Shown: in pieces, positions 52,502 to 61,585 of the stretch
Position numbering within the stretch: position 1 is the stretch's first letter
Layout of the letters: each line of letters opens with the position of its first letter
Source of the DNA: Virgibacillus necropolis
GTDB lineage: Bacteria; Bacillota; Bacilli; Bacillales; Amphibacillaceae
NCBI RefSeq assembly: GCF_002224365.1
Contig: NZ_CP022437.1
Location: 3,162,001 to 3,226,000 of the forward strand
Length of the DNA stretch: 64,000 nt
Direction of reading: 5' to 3'
The notes under the pieces: generated by a model
Databases searched by the model: none
What the model was told of the DNA's origin: nothing
Seen by the model: the letters and a program-made list of their open reading frames with translations, nothing else
Translations under genes and position numbers: made by a program

Positions 52502-53176
52502 ATGAAAAGATTTAAGAGCAGTTTTGAGAGACCAGACAACAGTTGGATTAATAAATTCACAAGTATTCCAACACCTGTGATTGGGGATGTAATGGGAAGG
52601 CAAAATATTATGGATGCTAGAATCAGACCAACATGGACTGGAGCTCGATTTGTAGGACCAGCATTACCCATTATGACTTACCCATCAGATAATTTTATGA
52701 TTCATGTTGGGGTCACCCTAGCTCAAGAAGGTGATATCCTAGTTGTCGATGCAGGGAACTACCAAAACGCTGGCTTATGGGGAGAGATTTTAACGATTAA
52801 TGCAATACAACGTAAAGTAAAAGGGGTTGTATTAGACGGTGCTGTAAGAGATGTAAAAGAAATTGAAGACATGCAGTTTCCAACTTTTGCATCAGGCATA
52901 AATGCTAGGGGCGGCTATAAAAGCAATCCAGGAACGGTGAACACGGCTGTGTCTTGTGGAGGAGTTGCTGTAGGCCCGGGAGATTTAATTGTTGGTGATG
53001 AAAATGGCGTTGCGGTTATTTCGAAACAAGATATCGAAACCGTTTACGAGGATTGTTTAAAAAAAATAGATTCTGAAAAAGAGACATGTGAACAGCTAAA
53101 ACAAGGGAAAGATACTTTTGATATCATGAGCATGCAGGAAACGCTAGATAAACTTAGCATTAAAATCTACGAATAG
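52502..53176 (+). CDS. RraA-family aldolase/decarboxylase (HMG/CHA aldolase-like)
   Basis: A 224-residue protein of the RraA fold. Class II HMG/CHA aldolase signature residues are seen: TPVIGDVMGRQNIMDARIRP near the N-terminus, VVDAGNYQNAGLWGEILTIN (about 82-101, with the G-x-W-G-E loop) and GVVLDGAVRDVKEIEDMQFP (109-128, D-G-x-x-R-D). Such enzymes cleave 4-hydroxy-2-oxo-dicarboxylates to pyruvate and a second oxoacid and also decarboxylate oxaloacetate, with a divalent metal. The C-terminal extension KKIDSEKETCEQLKQGKDTF matches catabolic members rather than RraA RNase inhibitors. It is first in an operon with a symporter and a hydroxyacid dehydrogenase. Confidence 0.85.
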   Translation: MKRFKSSFERPDNSWINKFTSIPTPVIGDVMGRQNIMDARIRPTWTGARFVGPALPIMTYPSDNFMIHVGVTLAQEGDILVVDAGNYQNAGLWGEILTINAIQRKVKGVVLDGAVRDVKEIEDMQFPTFASGINARGGYKSNPGTVNTAVSCGGVAVGPGDLIVGDENGVAVISKQDIETVYEDCLKKIDSEKETCEQLKQGKDTFDIMSMQETLDKLSIKIYE

Positions 53177-53187
53177 AGGTGATAGAA

Positions 53188-54369
53188 ATGTCTATCTCTT
53201 TAAACCTTATTCAGTCTCTGGCATTAGCAGTGATTGTTTTACTAATTGGAAGTATGCTAAAGAAGAGAGTTGGATTTTTAAGAAAGTATTTCATTCCGAC
53301 TCCTGTTATAGGTGGATTAGTTTTTGCCGCATTAATGCTTGTCGGTAATCAAACTGGGTCTTGGAGTGTTGAGCTTGATCAATCGCTAACAGATTTACTA
53401 CTGGTTGCATTCTTTACTGCCACTGGCTTCGCATTCAGTGTTAAAGATTTAAAACAAACTGGGATAATAGGTTTAAAATTAGCAGTTTTAACGGTAATCT
53501 TAGTGATAGTACAAAATGCAATTGTTCCTTTAATTTCGCCTCTTGCCGGCATAGATCCCTTATTGGGGTTAACGATGGCATCCATGTCGATGGCAGGTGG
53601 ACCTGGAACAGCGGCTGCATTTGGACCCACTATAGTGAATATGGGAATTGAAAACGCTACTTTGGTTGCACTTTCTGCCGCTACTTTTGGCTTAGTAATG
53701 GGTAGTATTATTGGCGGTCCAGTTGCAAAATATTTAATAAAAAGGCATAAACTTACTTCAAAAGACGTTAGTGAAACAATTGATCTTGACTTTACTAACA
53801 AATCTGACGGGTTAAGTGAGAAGACATTCATGAATAGCTCATTTATTATCCTCATTTCAATGGGGCTTGGAACATTAATGGTAATGTTGTTAAACCTTAC
53901 TGGATTTATTTGGCCAGATTATGTTGGTGGTCTATTTGTAGCTGCTATTTTAAGAAATGTTTTTGACTCTATGAATATAACACTAAATCTAAAGTCCATA
54001 AATATTATTGGGAATATTGCATTGAGCTTATTTCTGGCCCTCACAATCATGGGCTTAGAGATATGGAATCTGTTTGAACTTGCTCTACCAATGATTATTG
54101 TTTTATTGACCGAAACGATTGTTATGATATTGTTTGCGATCTTTATAATATATAGAGTCATGGGGAAAAACTATGACGCTGTAGTAATGTCATCTGGTAT
54201 GAGCGGTGTAGGAATAGGTTCCACTCCCAATGCAGTGGCAAACATGGAGGCTGTTATAGAAGGGAATGGGCCATCACCAAATTCTATGATCATTTTACCT
54301 GTCATTGCAGCCGTCTTTTTAAGTATCTTTAATCCAATTATTATAACTCTATTTATAAATCTCTTATGA
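53188..54369 (+). CDS. gltS: sodium/glutamate symporter (ESS family, GltS-like)
   Basis: This 393-residue transporter with about 12 membrane segments has the two ESS re-entrant loops: SMAGGPGTAAAFGPTIVNMG (about 137-156) and SGMSGVGIGSTPNAVANMEA near 338. The family takes up glutamate with Na+, but the operon (aldolase and hydroxyacid dehydrogenase) suggests a different dicarboxylate here. The ATG at 53188 has GAGG eight bases upstream; a GTG at 53179 lies on the SD. It is 11 bp behind the aldolase gene and 10 bp ahead of the dehydrogenase gene, so the three are translated as one unit. Confidence 0.88.
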   Translation: MSISLNLIQSLALAVIVLLIGSMLKKRVGFLRKYFIPTPVIGGLVFAALMLVGNQTGSWSVELDQSLTDLLLVAFFTATGFAFSVKDLKQTGIIGLKLAVLTVILVIVQNAIVPLISPLAGIDPLLGLTMASMSMAGGPGTAAAFGPTIVNMGIENATLVALSAATFGLVMGSIIGGPVAKYLIKRHKLTSKDVSETIDLDFTNKSDGLSEKTFMNSSFIILISMGLGTLMVMLLNLTGFIWPDYVGGLFVAAILRNVFDSMNITLNLKSINIIGNIALSLFLALTIMGLEIWNLFELALPMIIVLLTETIVMILFAIFIIYRVMGKNYDAVVMSSGMSGVGIGSTPNAVANMEAVIEGNGPSPNSMIILPVIAAVFLSIFNPIIITLFINLL

Positions 54370-54379
54370 GGTGATTCCT

Positions 54380-55312
54380 ATGAAAACATTTATTTTTGAC
54401 CCTATTGACTCAGAGGCTTTGGAATGTGCCCGAGAGAGAATAGATGTAGTGGAGTGGACAAATAAAGAAATTAAAAACTACTCTATTGCCGAAGCGGTTA
54501 TTGTGCGGACATTTAAAATGACAAAAGAAGTAATGGATAAAATGCCTAAGCTAAAAATAATCGCAAAGCATGGAGTTGGAGTAGACAATATAGATTTAGA
54601 TTATGCAAAGAGCAGAGGGATTAGAGTGACGAATACTCCTCAGGCAAATATGAATTCAGTTGCTGAATTAGTTATTGCTTTGGCATTAAACTGTTCGAGA
54701 AAAGTTAACCTTGCACAAAATATGGTTGAAGAAGGAATTGAAAAAAACTCTCCATTTGAATTAGTTGGTTTTGAGTTGCAAAATAAAACTGTAGGATTAA
54801 TCGGACTTGGGCGTATAGGTACACTAGTAGGTATGAAACTAAAAGCGGCATTTAATACGAAAGTGCTTGTATATGATCCATACACAACCGAATCAGTCTG
54901 TGAAAAAAAGGGATTTATAAAGTATGAACATTTACATCAAGTACTAAAAAAAAGTGATATAGTCAGTGTCTCCGTACCTTTGACAAAGGATACAGAGAAT
55001 ATGATTTCCGCACGTGAGCTATCCTTTATGAAAAAAAGTGCAATCCTAATTAATACATCTAGAGGAAAATTGATTAATGAAAATGATCTTTATAATGCTT
55101 TACAGCATAACAAATTATTTGGTGCAGCCATTGACGCATTTGCCGAAGAACCTGTTTCAAAGGATCATCCATTGTTGACCTGTAATAACTTTATTGGAAC
55201 TCCACATAATGGAGCAAATACAAAGGACGCACTTATTCGGATGGGAACAGAGGCTGTCGATGAAATAGTAAGATTAATGAATAATGAGGAAGCTTTATCT
55301 AAGGTTATCTGA
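54380..55312 (+). CDS. D-2-hydroxyacid dehydrogenase (phosphoglycerate dehydrogenase-like)
   Basis: A 310-residue NAD-dependent 2-hydroxyacid dehydrogenase. Substrate-side KIIAKHGVGVDNIDLDYAKS (about 58-77), the dinucleotide fold NKTVGLIGLGRIGTLVG (about 137-153) and catalytic Arg in INTSRGKLIN, Glu in DAFAEEPV and His in GTPHNGANTK are all present. It lacks the serine-inhibited regulatory domain of SerA. The ATG at 54380 follows GAGGTGATTCCT. It ends the LysR-controlled operon, where it probably oxidises an imported 2-hydroxyacid to the 2-oxoacid cleaved by the RraA-type aldolase. Direction and substrate are inference. Confidence 0.88.
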   Translation: MKTFIFDPIDSEALECARERIDVVEWTNKEIKNYSIAEAVIVRTFKMTKEVMDKMPKLKIIAKHGVGVDNIDLDYAKSRGIRVTNTPQANMNSVAELVIALALNCSRKVNLAQNMVEEGIEKNSPFELVGFELQNKTVGLIGLGRIGTLVGMKLKAAFNTKVLVYDPYTTESVCEKKGFIKYEHLHQVLKKSDIVSVSVPLTKDTENMISARELSFMKKSAILINTSRGKLINENDLYNALQHNKLFGAAIDAFAEEPVSKDHPLLTCNNFIGTPHNGANTKDALIRMGTEAVDEIVRLMNNEEALSKVI

Positions 55313-55420
55313 TTGATAGTAATTTCTTCGGGATATGTAGCAAGGAATGCACTGATAAATCTAGAATGGATCTGTCACATCTTCTTTTAGTAATGATCAA
55401 TAATATCACAATGGACATTA

Positions 55421-55444
55421 AGCGCTCCTCCGAGGAGGAGCGCT
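55421..55444 (+). terminator. terminator of the RraA-GltS-dehydrogenase operon
   Basis: AGCGCTCCTC and GAGGAGCGCT form a 10-bp GC-rich stem with a tetraloop, followed by CTTTCTTTAC. It lies 109 bp after the last stop codon, between convergent genes. Confidence 0.75.
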
Positions 55445-55490
55445 CTTTCTTTACTTACAGTTCAAAGTAGAACTGCACTAGCACTTTTAC

Positions 55491-56225
55491 TTATATTCCA
55501 CTTACTTTTTCATACCACTCTTCTTGTCGATTCTTACGCATGAGTTCCCGGTAAAATGCCAGTCTACCAACTTCATACATAACCAATACCACAAGGACTC
55601 CAATCATTAATAACAATGCTCCAAGTATCAATCCTACGCCCGCCAATAAAAATAGTCCAAGCAACTGCCACCTTTTACCTTTCATCATCGAAAAGCTATT
55701 TCTAATGCAACGAAAGATACCAACCTTAGGATCATCATACAAAATATACATAGCTTGAGAGATTCCTAAAAACAGCCAAATAAAAAACGCGTATAATAAT
55801 AGATAGGCAAAGAAAAGGAGTGCAGATTTTACACTTAAGCCTGCATAGATACTCATCATCCCAATTATGTATAGTAGCAGGTTGGTGATGATTAAAACGA
55901 AAAAGCCTTTGTACAATAGACGCGACTGTCGAAAAGGGTGCGTGATAGCCGTTAGAAATCTCTTTCGCATCGTTACCTGAGTGCGTGTAATGTAATCGAT
56001 AAGCATAAAAAATAGAATGCTGTTTATCAAAGCACCAAGCAGCAAAGTCTGGAGGATCTCTGAACTTACCACAGCTAATGAATCCATTCTTATACTTATT
56101 GATCCCTGAATAGGCAACGTTTCTATGGAAAACTTAATTAAGTAACATAGAATAACCATTCCAATGATTTTCAGCCAATTTCCTTGAAGTATATGTAATG
56201 TGTCTTTGTAAACTGTTCCAATCAT
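55491..56225 (-). CDS. DUF975-like polytopic membrane protein
   Basis: This 244-residue protein has five or six transmembrane segments. It begins with YKDTLHILQGNWLKIIGMVI, the short amphipathic L-x-G-N-W motif plus first helix typical of DUF975/YciC-like proteins. A central loop YDDPKVGIFRCIRNSFSMMK then GKRWQLLGLFLLAG is also characteristic. The ATG at 56225 has AAAGGGA about 11 bases upstream; the frame is open to 56288. It partly overlaps the end of a small ORF (56270-56386) if the longer start is used. Function is not known; no export signal beyond the helices. Confidence 0.75.
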   Translation of the reverse strand: MIGTVYKDTLHILQGNWLKIIGMVILCYLIKFSIETLPIQGSISIRMDSLAVVSSEILQTLLLGALINSILFFMLIDYITRTQVTMRKRFLTAITHPFRQSRLLYKGFFVLIITNLLLYIIGMMSIYAGLSVKSALLFFAYLLLYAFFIWLFLGISQAMYILYDDPKVGIFRCIRNSFSMMKGKRWQLLGLFLLAGVGLILGALLLMIGVLVVLVMYEVGRLAFYRELMRKNRQEEWYEKVSGI

Positions 56226-56269
56226 ACTACTAACAATCCCTTTTAAAATGTTACTTTCCTTGCATTTTT

Positions 56270-56386
56270 TTACGGTATAACAACACACAAATAACCTCTA
56301 AAGCCAGTCCGCTTAACAAATGTGAAAGTTCCTAAAGCTAATGATGTAGTTAGTATTGTAGATACAAATATATTTTGTGTGTTCAT
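56270..56386 (-). CDS. 38-residue membrane peptide candidate
   Basis: An ATG at 56386, seven bases after AAGGGG, opens 38 codons: MNTQNIFVSTILTTSLALGT then FTFVKRTGFRGYLCVVIP and TAA at 56270. One hydrophobic segment (about residues 6-24) followed by a basic K-R-x-G-F-R stretch gives a single-pass, N-out/C-in type profile. The stop is 44 bp before the DUF975 gene start, so the two may be co-expressed. No family is recognised. The good SD is the main support. Confidence 0.4.
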   Translation of the reverse strand: MNTQNIFVSTILTTSLALGTFTFVKRTGFRGYLCVVIP

Positions 56387-56525
56387 CGATATTCCCCTTC
56401 ATGAATTTCCTTAAAGTACACGCTTCATAATCTTTTAAATTTATTCTAACATAAATATACGGTTAAATAATGGTGTAATAATATCGATTGATTAAGCCTA
56501 GGGACAATTAAATATACTCCTATAA

Positions 56526-56576
56526 AATAAACGAAGCACCGACTTCTATTAAATAGAAGTCGGTGCTTCGTTTATT
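56526..56576. repeat. perfect 25-bp inverted repeat (51-nt palindrome)
   Basis: Bases 56526-56550 and 56552-56576 are exact reverse complements with a single A between (arms begin AATAAACGAAGCACCGAC). It is far longer and more perfect than usual terminators. No strong T-run follows on the plus strand beyond TTTATT. The 408 bp from 56577 to 56984 hold a leftward open frame of 83 codons ending in this palindrome, without a ribosome site, and a degenerate GGGACC-type repeat near 56910; I see no supported gene there. Confidence 0.85.
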
Positions 56577-56984
56577 CGCTATACGGTTAGCGTGATGCCT
56601 TCGGTGATTGGCAAGCATCACATTTACGATGCCTAAGAAGTTGAGTAAAATATTAATTTCATAGAAATAGGTAATAAAATGGAAAGACTTAATCCCGATT
56701 TGGCAAATGCATTCATATGAATAAGCCCCTAACAGTAGATATATTTTGTTTCTTATTTTTTCATACTTCATCCATTTAGTCTATACTGCATTCAAATTCA
56801 TCATAATTGCCCTAAGCCAAATATACAACTAAAAACTGCCTATTCCAAAGTCGATACAATCGCACATTAAAACTAACAGCCTAAGGTAAATCAATCTATT
56901 AACCTAAAAGGGCCAGGGACCAGTCCATTCCCCAACCCAATCACCAACTACCTACACATCAATCCCACAGATACTAATCCTATC

Positions 56985-58427
56985 TTAATTATACCTAACC
57001 GCCACATTCTTAACCACCGTATAATTATACAAAGCTATCCAGCCCTTTTCCCGACCAAATCCGCTTTTCTTATACCCGCCGAACGGCATCTGAATCCCGC
57101 CACCAGCTCCATAATTATTAATAAATACCTGCCCTGAATCAATTCGGCTTGCGAGGTAATGTGCACGACTGATATCACTCGTCCAAATCCCAGTAACTAA
57201 TCCATAGTCTGTGCTGTTCGCCAATTCTAGTGATTCTGCCGTATCTTTAAATGTAAACACCGTTAATACAGGTCCAAATATTTCTTCCTGAGCCAGTTTA
57301 CTATCTGGGATGACAGCATCGATAATGGTCGGTTCGAGATAAAATCCACCTTCAAATCCTTCAACCGTAACCTGGTTTCCACCAGCCAGAATTTTCCCTT
57401 CTTCTTTTGCCAGTTCAACAAATTCCATCACACGGTTGAATTGTTTTTCATTCAGAATAGGTCCCACATCTTTATCCTGAATTCCTGCTCCAACCGTCAA
57501 CCCCTTGAATCGCTCAACAACTTTCCCTAAAAATTCATCCTTAAATGATTCCTCGACTAGCAATCGCGATCCTGCCGAACAGGTTTGACCTGCATTTTGA
57601 ATAATCGCATTGACAACACCATCAACGGTATTATCCACGTCACAATCAGCAAACACGATATTTGGTGATTTCCCACCAAGCTCCAATGTTACAGGAACAA
57701 CATTCGCTGTTGCTGCTTGTCCCACAGCAATTCCTGTTTGAACCGACCCTGTAAATGTCACATGATTTACAGAAGGATGACCAGATAGAGCTGCTCCAAC
57801 TTCATACCCATATCCTGTCACATGGTTAAAAACCCCAACTGGTATATCCAATTCATCAAAGAATTGAGTCAGCCTCATCGCTGACATCGGAGTATCCTCC
57901 GCACTTTTCACAACGACCGTATTACCTGTTGCGATTGCTGCTGCGACACTTCTTGATATAATCTGGATTGGGTAATTCCACGGAACAATATGTGCGGTTA
58001 CGCCGACAGGTTCTCGTACCACATAATCAATCAAACCATCCTCAATCGGAATCGTATCACCCATTACTTTATCCGCAGCTCCCCCATAAAAACGGAAGTA
58101 ACGAATTGCCGCATCAATATCAGCATAGCCTTGAGACAATGGCTTTCCTACATCAATAGTTTCCAACCTAGCCAACTCATCCCTGTCTGCCTTTAGTTTT
58201 TCAGCAATGGAAAATAAAATTTCCCCACGTTCATGTGGCTTGACACTGCGCCATGCCTCACTACGAAAAGTAGTTTTTGCTACTTGAACCGCTGCATCCA
58301 CATCCTCAGTAGTACCCCGAGGAATACTTGCAATGATTTCTCCACTGGATGGATTTTTCACATTAATCGATTCTCCATTCGAGCTCTCAAGCCATTTCCC
58401 ATTAATATACATCTTTAATGTCTCCAC
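56985..58427 (-). CDS. aldehyde dehydrogenase (betaine-aldehyde-dehydrogenase-like)
   Basis: A 480-residue NAD(P)-dependent ALDH with VTFTGSVQTGIAVGQAATAN (nucleotide loop), catalytic Glu in LELGGKSPNIVFAD and catalytic Cys283 in GQTCSAGSR; EIFGPVLTVF and the C-terminal PFGGYKKSGFGREKG are standard. The start is GTG at 58427 with GGAGGGATTTT upstream. It is the last gene of a leftward run headed by TRAP transporter and tartrate-dehydrogenase-like genes, so its aldehyde is probably an intermediate from the same hydroxyacid. It is not linked to osmoprotectant genes, so a betaine role is not favoured. Confidence 0.9.
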   Translation of the reverse strand: METLKMYINGKWLESSNGESINVKNPSSGEIIASIPRGTTEDVDAAVQVAKTTFRSEAWRSVKPHERGEILFSIAEKLKADRDELARLETIDVGKPLSQGYADIDAAIRYFRFYGGAADKVMGDTIPIEDGLIDYVVREPVGVTAHIVPWNYPIQIISRSVAAAIATGNTVVVKSAEDTPMSAMRLTQFFDELDIPVGVFNHVTGYGYEVGAALSGHPSVNHVTFTGSVQTGIAVGQAATANVVPVTLELGGKSPNIVFADCDVDNTVDGVVNAIIQNAGQTCSAGSRLLVEESFKDEFLGKVVERFKGLTVGAGIQDKDVGPILNEKQFNRVMEFVELAKEEGKILAGGNQVTVEGFEGGFYLEPTIIDAVIPDSKLAQEEIFGPVLTVFTFKDTAESLELANSTDYGLVTGIWTSDISRAHYLASRIDSGQVFINNYGAGGGIQMPFGGYKKSGFGREKGWIALYNYTVVKNVAVRYN

Positions 58428-58474
58428 AAAATCCCTCCTTCAAATCCCGACAAAAATCGGTAAGTAGCAGTGCA

Positions 58475-59224
58475 CTAAATACTCCGCCCACCATCCACAT
58501 GCAAAACAATCCCAGTAATCATATTAGCCTCATCTGACAATAAAAACTTTATAGAACTAGCAATATCCGTTGGCTGCAGCAACTTTCCTAATGGTACACT
58601 TCTTTCAAAGATCTCCTTCTTCCCGTCCTCTACATCGGAACCTTTTTTTACAAATTCTCCAAGCATATTCGTATTAGCTGGACCTGGGTGCAACACATTA
58701 ACATTAATATGATCTGGTGCAAGCTCCAATGCCAAGGCCTTAGTAAAAGATTCAACTGCTCCTTTTGATGCAACATAAGATTGTAATCCTGGTCTTGGTC
58801 TTGTCGTAGAAACGGATCCAATATTTACAATTTTCCCCTGTATCCGTTCCTTCATATATTTAGAAGCTTCGCGACAGGTCAAAAACGTCATCGTCAAATT
58901 AATATCCATAATTTTATGAAATTCACTTAAAGAGACTTCATCAATCGGTGTGGCACTTTGTGCAATCCCAGCAATATTTGCAAGACCATCGATCCCGCCA
59001 AAACGTTCAGCAGCATCCTTGAAAATTTGCTGAACCGTACTCTCCTCCAATAAATTACCCTGACAAGTCATCAAATTATCTTTACCTTCAAATTCCAAAA
59101 GTGCATCCGTATTTAGGTCACAACCAACAACGTTTGCACCCGCCTTTAGCAACAAATCCACAGTTGCCTTACCCATTCCGCCACCAGCACCAGTTACAAT
59201 AATTGTTTTGTCTTTAAATGTCAT
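58475..59224 (-). CDS. short-chain dehydrogenase/reductase
   Basis: A 249-residue classical SDR: cofactor motif TGAGGGMGKATV (about 11-22), Asp after the second strand (VVGCDLNTDA), which favours NAD over NADP, NIAGIAQS near 87, catalytic Ser in VNIGSVSTTRP and YVASKGAVESF (Tyr-x3-Lys). The ending GIVLHVDGGRSI is typical. GGAGTGATTTG precedes the ATG at 59224. It lies 12 bp after the isopropylmalate-dehydrogenase-family gene and 47 bp before the ALDH gene; together they could perform two successive oxidations of an imported hydroxyacid. The substrate is unknown. Confidence 0.9.
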   Translation of the reverse strand: MTFKDKTIIVTGAGGGMGKATVDLLLKAGANVVGCDLNTDALLEFEGKDNLMTCQGNLLEESTVQQIFKDAAERFGGIDGLANIAGIAQSATPIDEVSLSEFHKIMDINLTMTFLTCREASKYMKERIQGKIVNIGSVSTTRPRPGLQSYVASKGAVESFTKALALELAPDHINVNVLHPGPANTNMLGEFVKKGSDVEDGKKEIFERSVPLGKLLQPTDIASSIKFLLSDEANMITGIVLHVDGGRSI

Positions 59225-59236
59225 CAAATCACTCCG

Positions 59237-60298
59237 TTATTTAGTAAGTTTTTCTACGATAACATCCCCGACTTGTTCCGTTGTTGCCGTGCCTCCAATA
59301 TCCGGTGTTAAAACTTTCTTCTCCACTAATAATGCTTCAATTGCAGTAAGAATTTTATCATGCAAATCCTTTCTTCCTAAATGCTCCAACATAAGCGCTA
59401 ACGACCAAATTTGTGCAATCGGATTGGCTATTTCTTTCCCAGCAATATCAGGTGCAGAACCATGTATTGCTTCAAACATGGACGGGAATTCACCCGACGG
59501 ATTGATATTACCAGAAGGGGCAATACCTAATCCCCCAACAATTGCTGAGCCTAAATCTGATAAAATATCCCCAAATAAATTCGATGCCAAAACAACTTGA
59601 AAACTCTCCGGGCGTTGGACAAAATAAGCTGCTAAAGCATCAATATAATACCGTTCATAAGCTATATCCGAATTTTTAGCTGCTACCTCTTCAACTACCT
59701 GATCCCAAAATTTCATCACATGGATAATTGCATTCGATTTTGTTGCATTTGTCACTTTGTTTAAGCCGTGATCACAGGCATATTTGTAGGCAAATTCTGT
59801 AATTTGGCTAACACCCTGCCTCGTCATGATCGTATTTTGCACAGCCATTTCCCGTGCTTCTCCTTGAAACATCGTACCGCCAACATTGGAATACTCTCCT
59901 TCGCCATTTTCTCGAATAATCACAAAATCAATTGGCTTATCATTTTTCAATGGGCTTTCTAATCCTTTTAACAACTTTACGGGCCTAAAGTTCACATATT
60001 GCTGAAAATTTTTCCGAATTGGCATGATCAGCTCCCAAATCGAAATCTGATCAGGAACACGATTATCTCCAATCGCTCCAAACAAAATGCTATCAAATGT
60101 TTTCAATTGTTCTAATCCATCCTCAGGCATCATTCGACCGTTCTCCAAATAATATTCACTATTCCAATTGAATTCCGTACTTTCATATTTAAATGTAGAA
60201 TCCAGTTCCGACAAAGCTTGTAAAACTTTTCCTGCCTCCCTTGTCACTTCTGGTCCAATGCCATCTCCTGGCAGAACTGCAATTTTAAAAGTTTCCAA
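59237..60298 (-). CDS. tartrate dehydrogenase/D-malate dehydrogenase-like beta-decarboxylating enzyme
   Basis: A 353-residue member of the isocitrate/isopropylmalate dehydrogenase family: IAVLPGDGIGPEVTREAGKV at the N-terminus, IRENGEGEYSNVGG (about 128-141, the substrate loop typical of tartrate/D-malate enzymes), KVTNATKSNAI and the metal Asp region NLFGDILSDLGSAIVGGLG. It oxidises and may decarboxylate a 2-hydroxydiacid with NAD and Mn2+. The start is TTG at 60298 behind GGAAGGTGTG. It follows the TRAP transporter genes (18 bp), so (D-)malate, tartrate or a substituted malate is the likely cargo. Family-level assignment is firm, the exact substrate is not. Confidence 0.88.
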   Translation of the reverse strand: METFKIAVLPGDGIGPEVTREAGKVLQALSELDSTFKYESTEFNWNSEYYLENGRMMPEDGLEQLKTFDSILFGAIGDNRVPDQISIWELIMPIRKNFQQYVNFRPVKLLKGLESPLKNDKPIDFVIIRENGEGEYSNVGGTMFQGEAREMAVQNTIMTRQGVSQITEFAYKYACDHGLNKVTNATKSNAIIHVMKFWDQVVEEVAAKNSDIAYERYYIDALAAYFVQRPESFQVVLASNLFGDILSDLGSAIVGGLGIAPSGNINPSGEFPSMFEAIHGSAPDIAGKEIANPIAQIWSLALMLEHLGRKDLHDKILTAIEALLVEKKVLTPDIGGTATTEQVGDVIVEKLTK

Positions 60299-60316
60299 AT
60301 CAACACACCTTCCTAT

Positions 60317-61585
60317 TTATTTACTTAAGAAAAACAAACTAAGGCTTGGTAAGAATGAAATAATGATGACACAAATGATCATCACCAATATAAATGGAAT
60401 GATTGCCCTTATTAAACTTTCAATCTTTGTACCCGCGATATTGGAAGCAACAAACAAGTTCACACCTACTGGAGGTGTAATAAATCCAATAGCAAGGTTA
60501 ACAATCATAATAATTCCAAAATGAATTAAATCGATTCCCAAAGCACTAGCAATTGGGGCAAGAATTGGTGTCAAAATAATTATCGCTGCCGATGTTTCTA
60601 AAAAAGTTCCAACAAATAGTAATAATAAATTGATGATTAATAGAGCGATAATCCAGTTGTCCGTAATCCCGAGCATAAACTCTGCCATTTCCCTCGGAAT
60701 TCTTTCTCTTGTAAGGTAATAACCAAAAGCAGATGCGCCAGCAATGATGAACATAATAACCGCACTAATGACAACGGAGGAAGAAAATATCTCTGGTAAA
60801 TCGTATGGCTTTATTTCCCTATAAATAAACATACCGACAATTAATCCGTAAACCACTGCAACTACCGCAGCTTCTGTTGGTGTAAAAACCCCACTATAAA
60901 TACCACCTAAAATGATAACCGGCATTAATATAGCTAAAATTGCATCCACAAAGGCCTTTAGAAACTCACTAAATGTGAAGGTCTCTCCACCACCATAACC
61001 ATTCTTTAAAGAAATAATATAAACCAAAATCATTAATGACACAGTCACTAAAAGACCCGGGATAATTCCAGCGATAAATAAATCACCAATGGATACACCT
61101 GCTGTAACACCATATAATACAAGTGGGACACTTGGAGGAATCATAATCCCAATCGTTCCACCAGTTGCTTGAACCGCTGTCGAAAAACTTTTATCATACC
61201 CTTTTTTCACCATTGCAGGAATGAGTATTGAACCAACTGCAGCCGTTGTCGCAGCCGCAGAACCGGAAATTGCGGCAAAAAAAGCACAGGCCGCAATGGA
61301 TACAATTGCCAGCCCCCCATTGATTCGCCCAAAAATCACATTCGCAAAATGAATGAGCCGCTTGGAAATCCCACCGGTCTCCATTAATTTCCCTGCCAGT
61401 ATAAAAAAAGGAACCGCTAAAAGTGGAAAGGAATCTACAGAATTAAACATGCGTTGCATGATAACAATAAGAGACACATCTCCTTGAATTAAGAAAATGA
61501 TAGAAGCAGCCATCGCTAGGGCAATCGCGATCGGAACATTGATTAGAAAGAGAACAGCTAACAAACTAAACAACAGGATTGTCAT
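60317..61585 (-). CDS. dctM: TRAP transporter large permease DctM
   Basis: A 422-residue membrane protein with about 12 segments, carrying the DctM hallmarks ILAGKLMETGGISKRLIHFA (about 62-81), AISGSAAATTAAVGSILIPA (108-127) and PPSVPLVLYGVTAGVSIGDL. It is the transport channel of a Na+-driven, binding-protein-dependent TRAP system. Its ATG overlaps the dctQ stop (ATGA), indicating translational coupling. The order SBP-Q-M and the enzymes downstream suit uptake of a hydroxydicarboxylate. Length is normal. Confidence 0.95.
   Translation of the reverse strand: MTILLFSLLAVLFLINVPIAIALAMAASIIFLIQGDVSLIVIMQRMFNSVDSFPLLAVPFFILAGKLMETGGISKRLIHFANVIFGRINGGLAIVSIAACAFFAAISGSAAATTAAVGSILIPAMVKKGYDKSFSTAVQATGGTIGIMIPPSVPLVLYGVTAGVSIGDLFIAGIIPGLLVTVSLMILVYIISLKNGYGGGETFTFSEFLKAFVDAILAILMPVIILGGIYSGVFTPTEAAVVAVVYGLIVGMFIYREIKPYDLPEIFSSSVVISAVIMFIIAGASAFGYYLTRERIPREMAEFMLGITDNWIIALLIINLLLLFVGTFLETSAAIIILTPILAPIASALGIDLIHFGIIMIVNLAIGFITPPVGVNLFVASNIAGTKIESLIRAIIPFILVMIICVIIISFLPSLSLFFLSK

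Noticed and set aside
56520-56771. 83-codon leftward ORF ending in the perfect palindrome
   Set aside because: No ribosome site and no recognised domain; a transposase remnant was considered, but no diagnostic motif was found.
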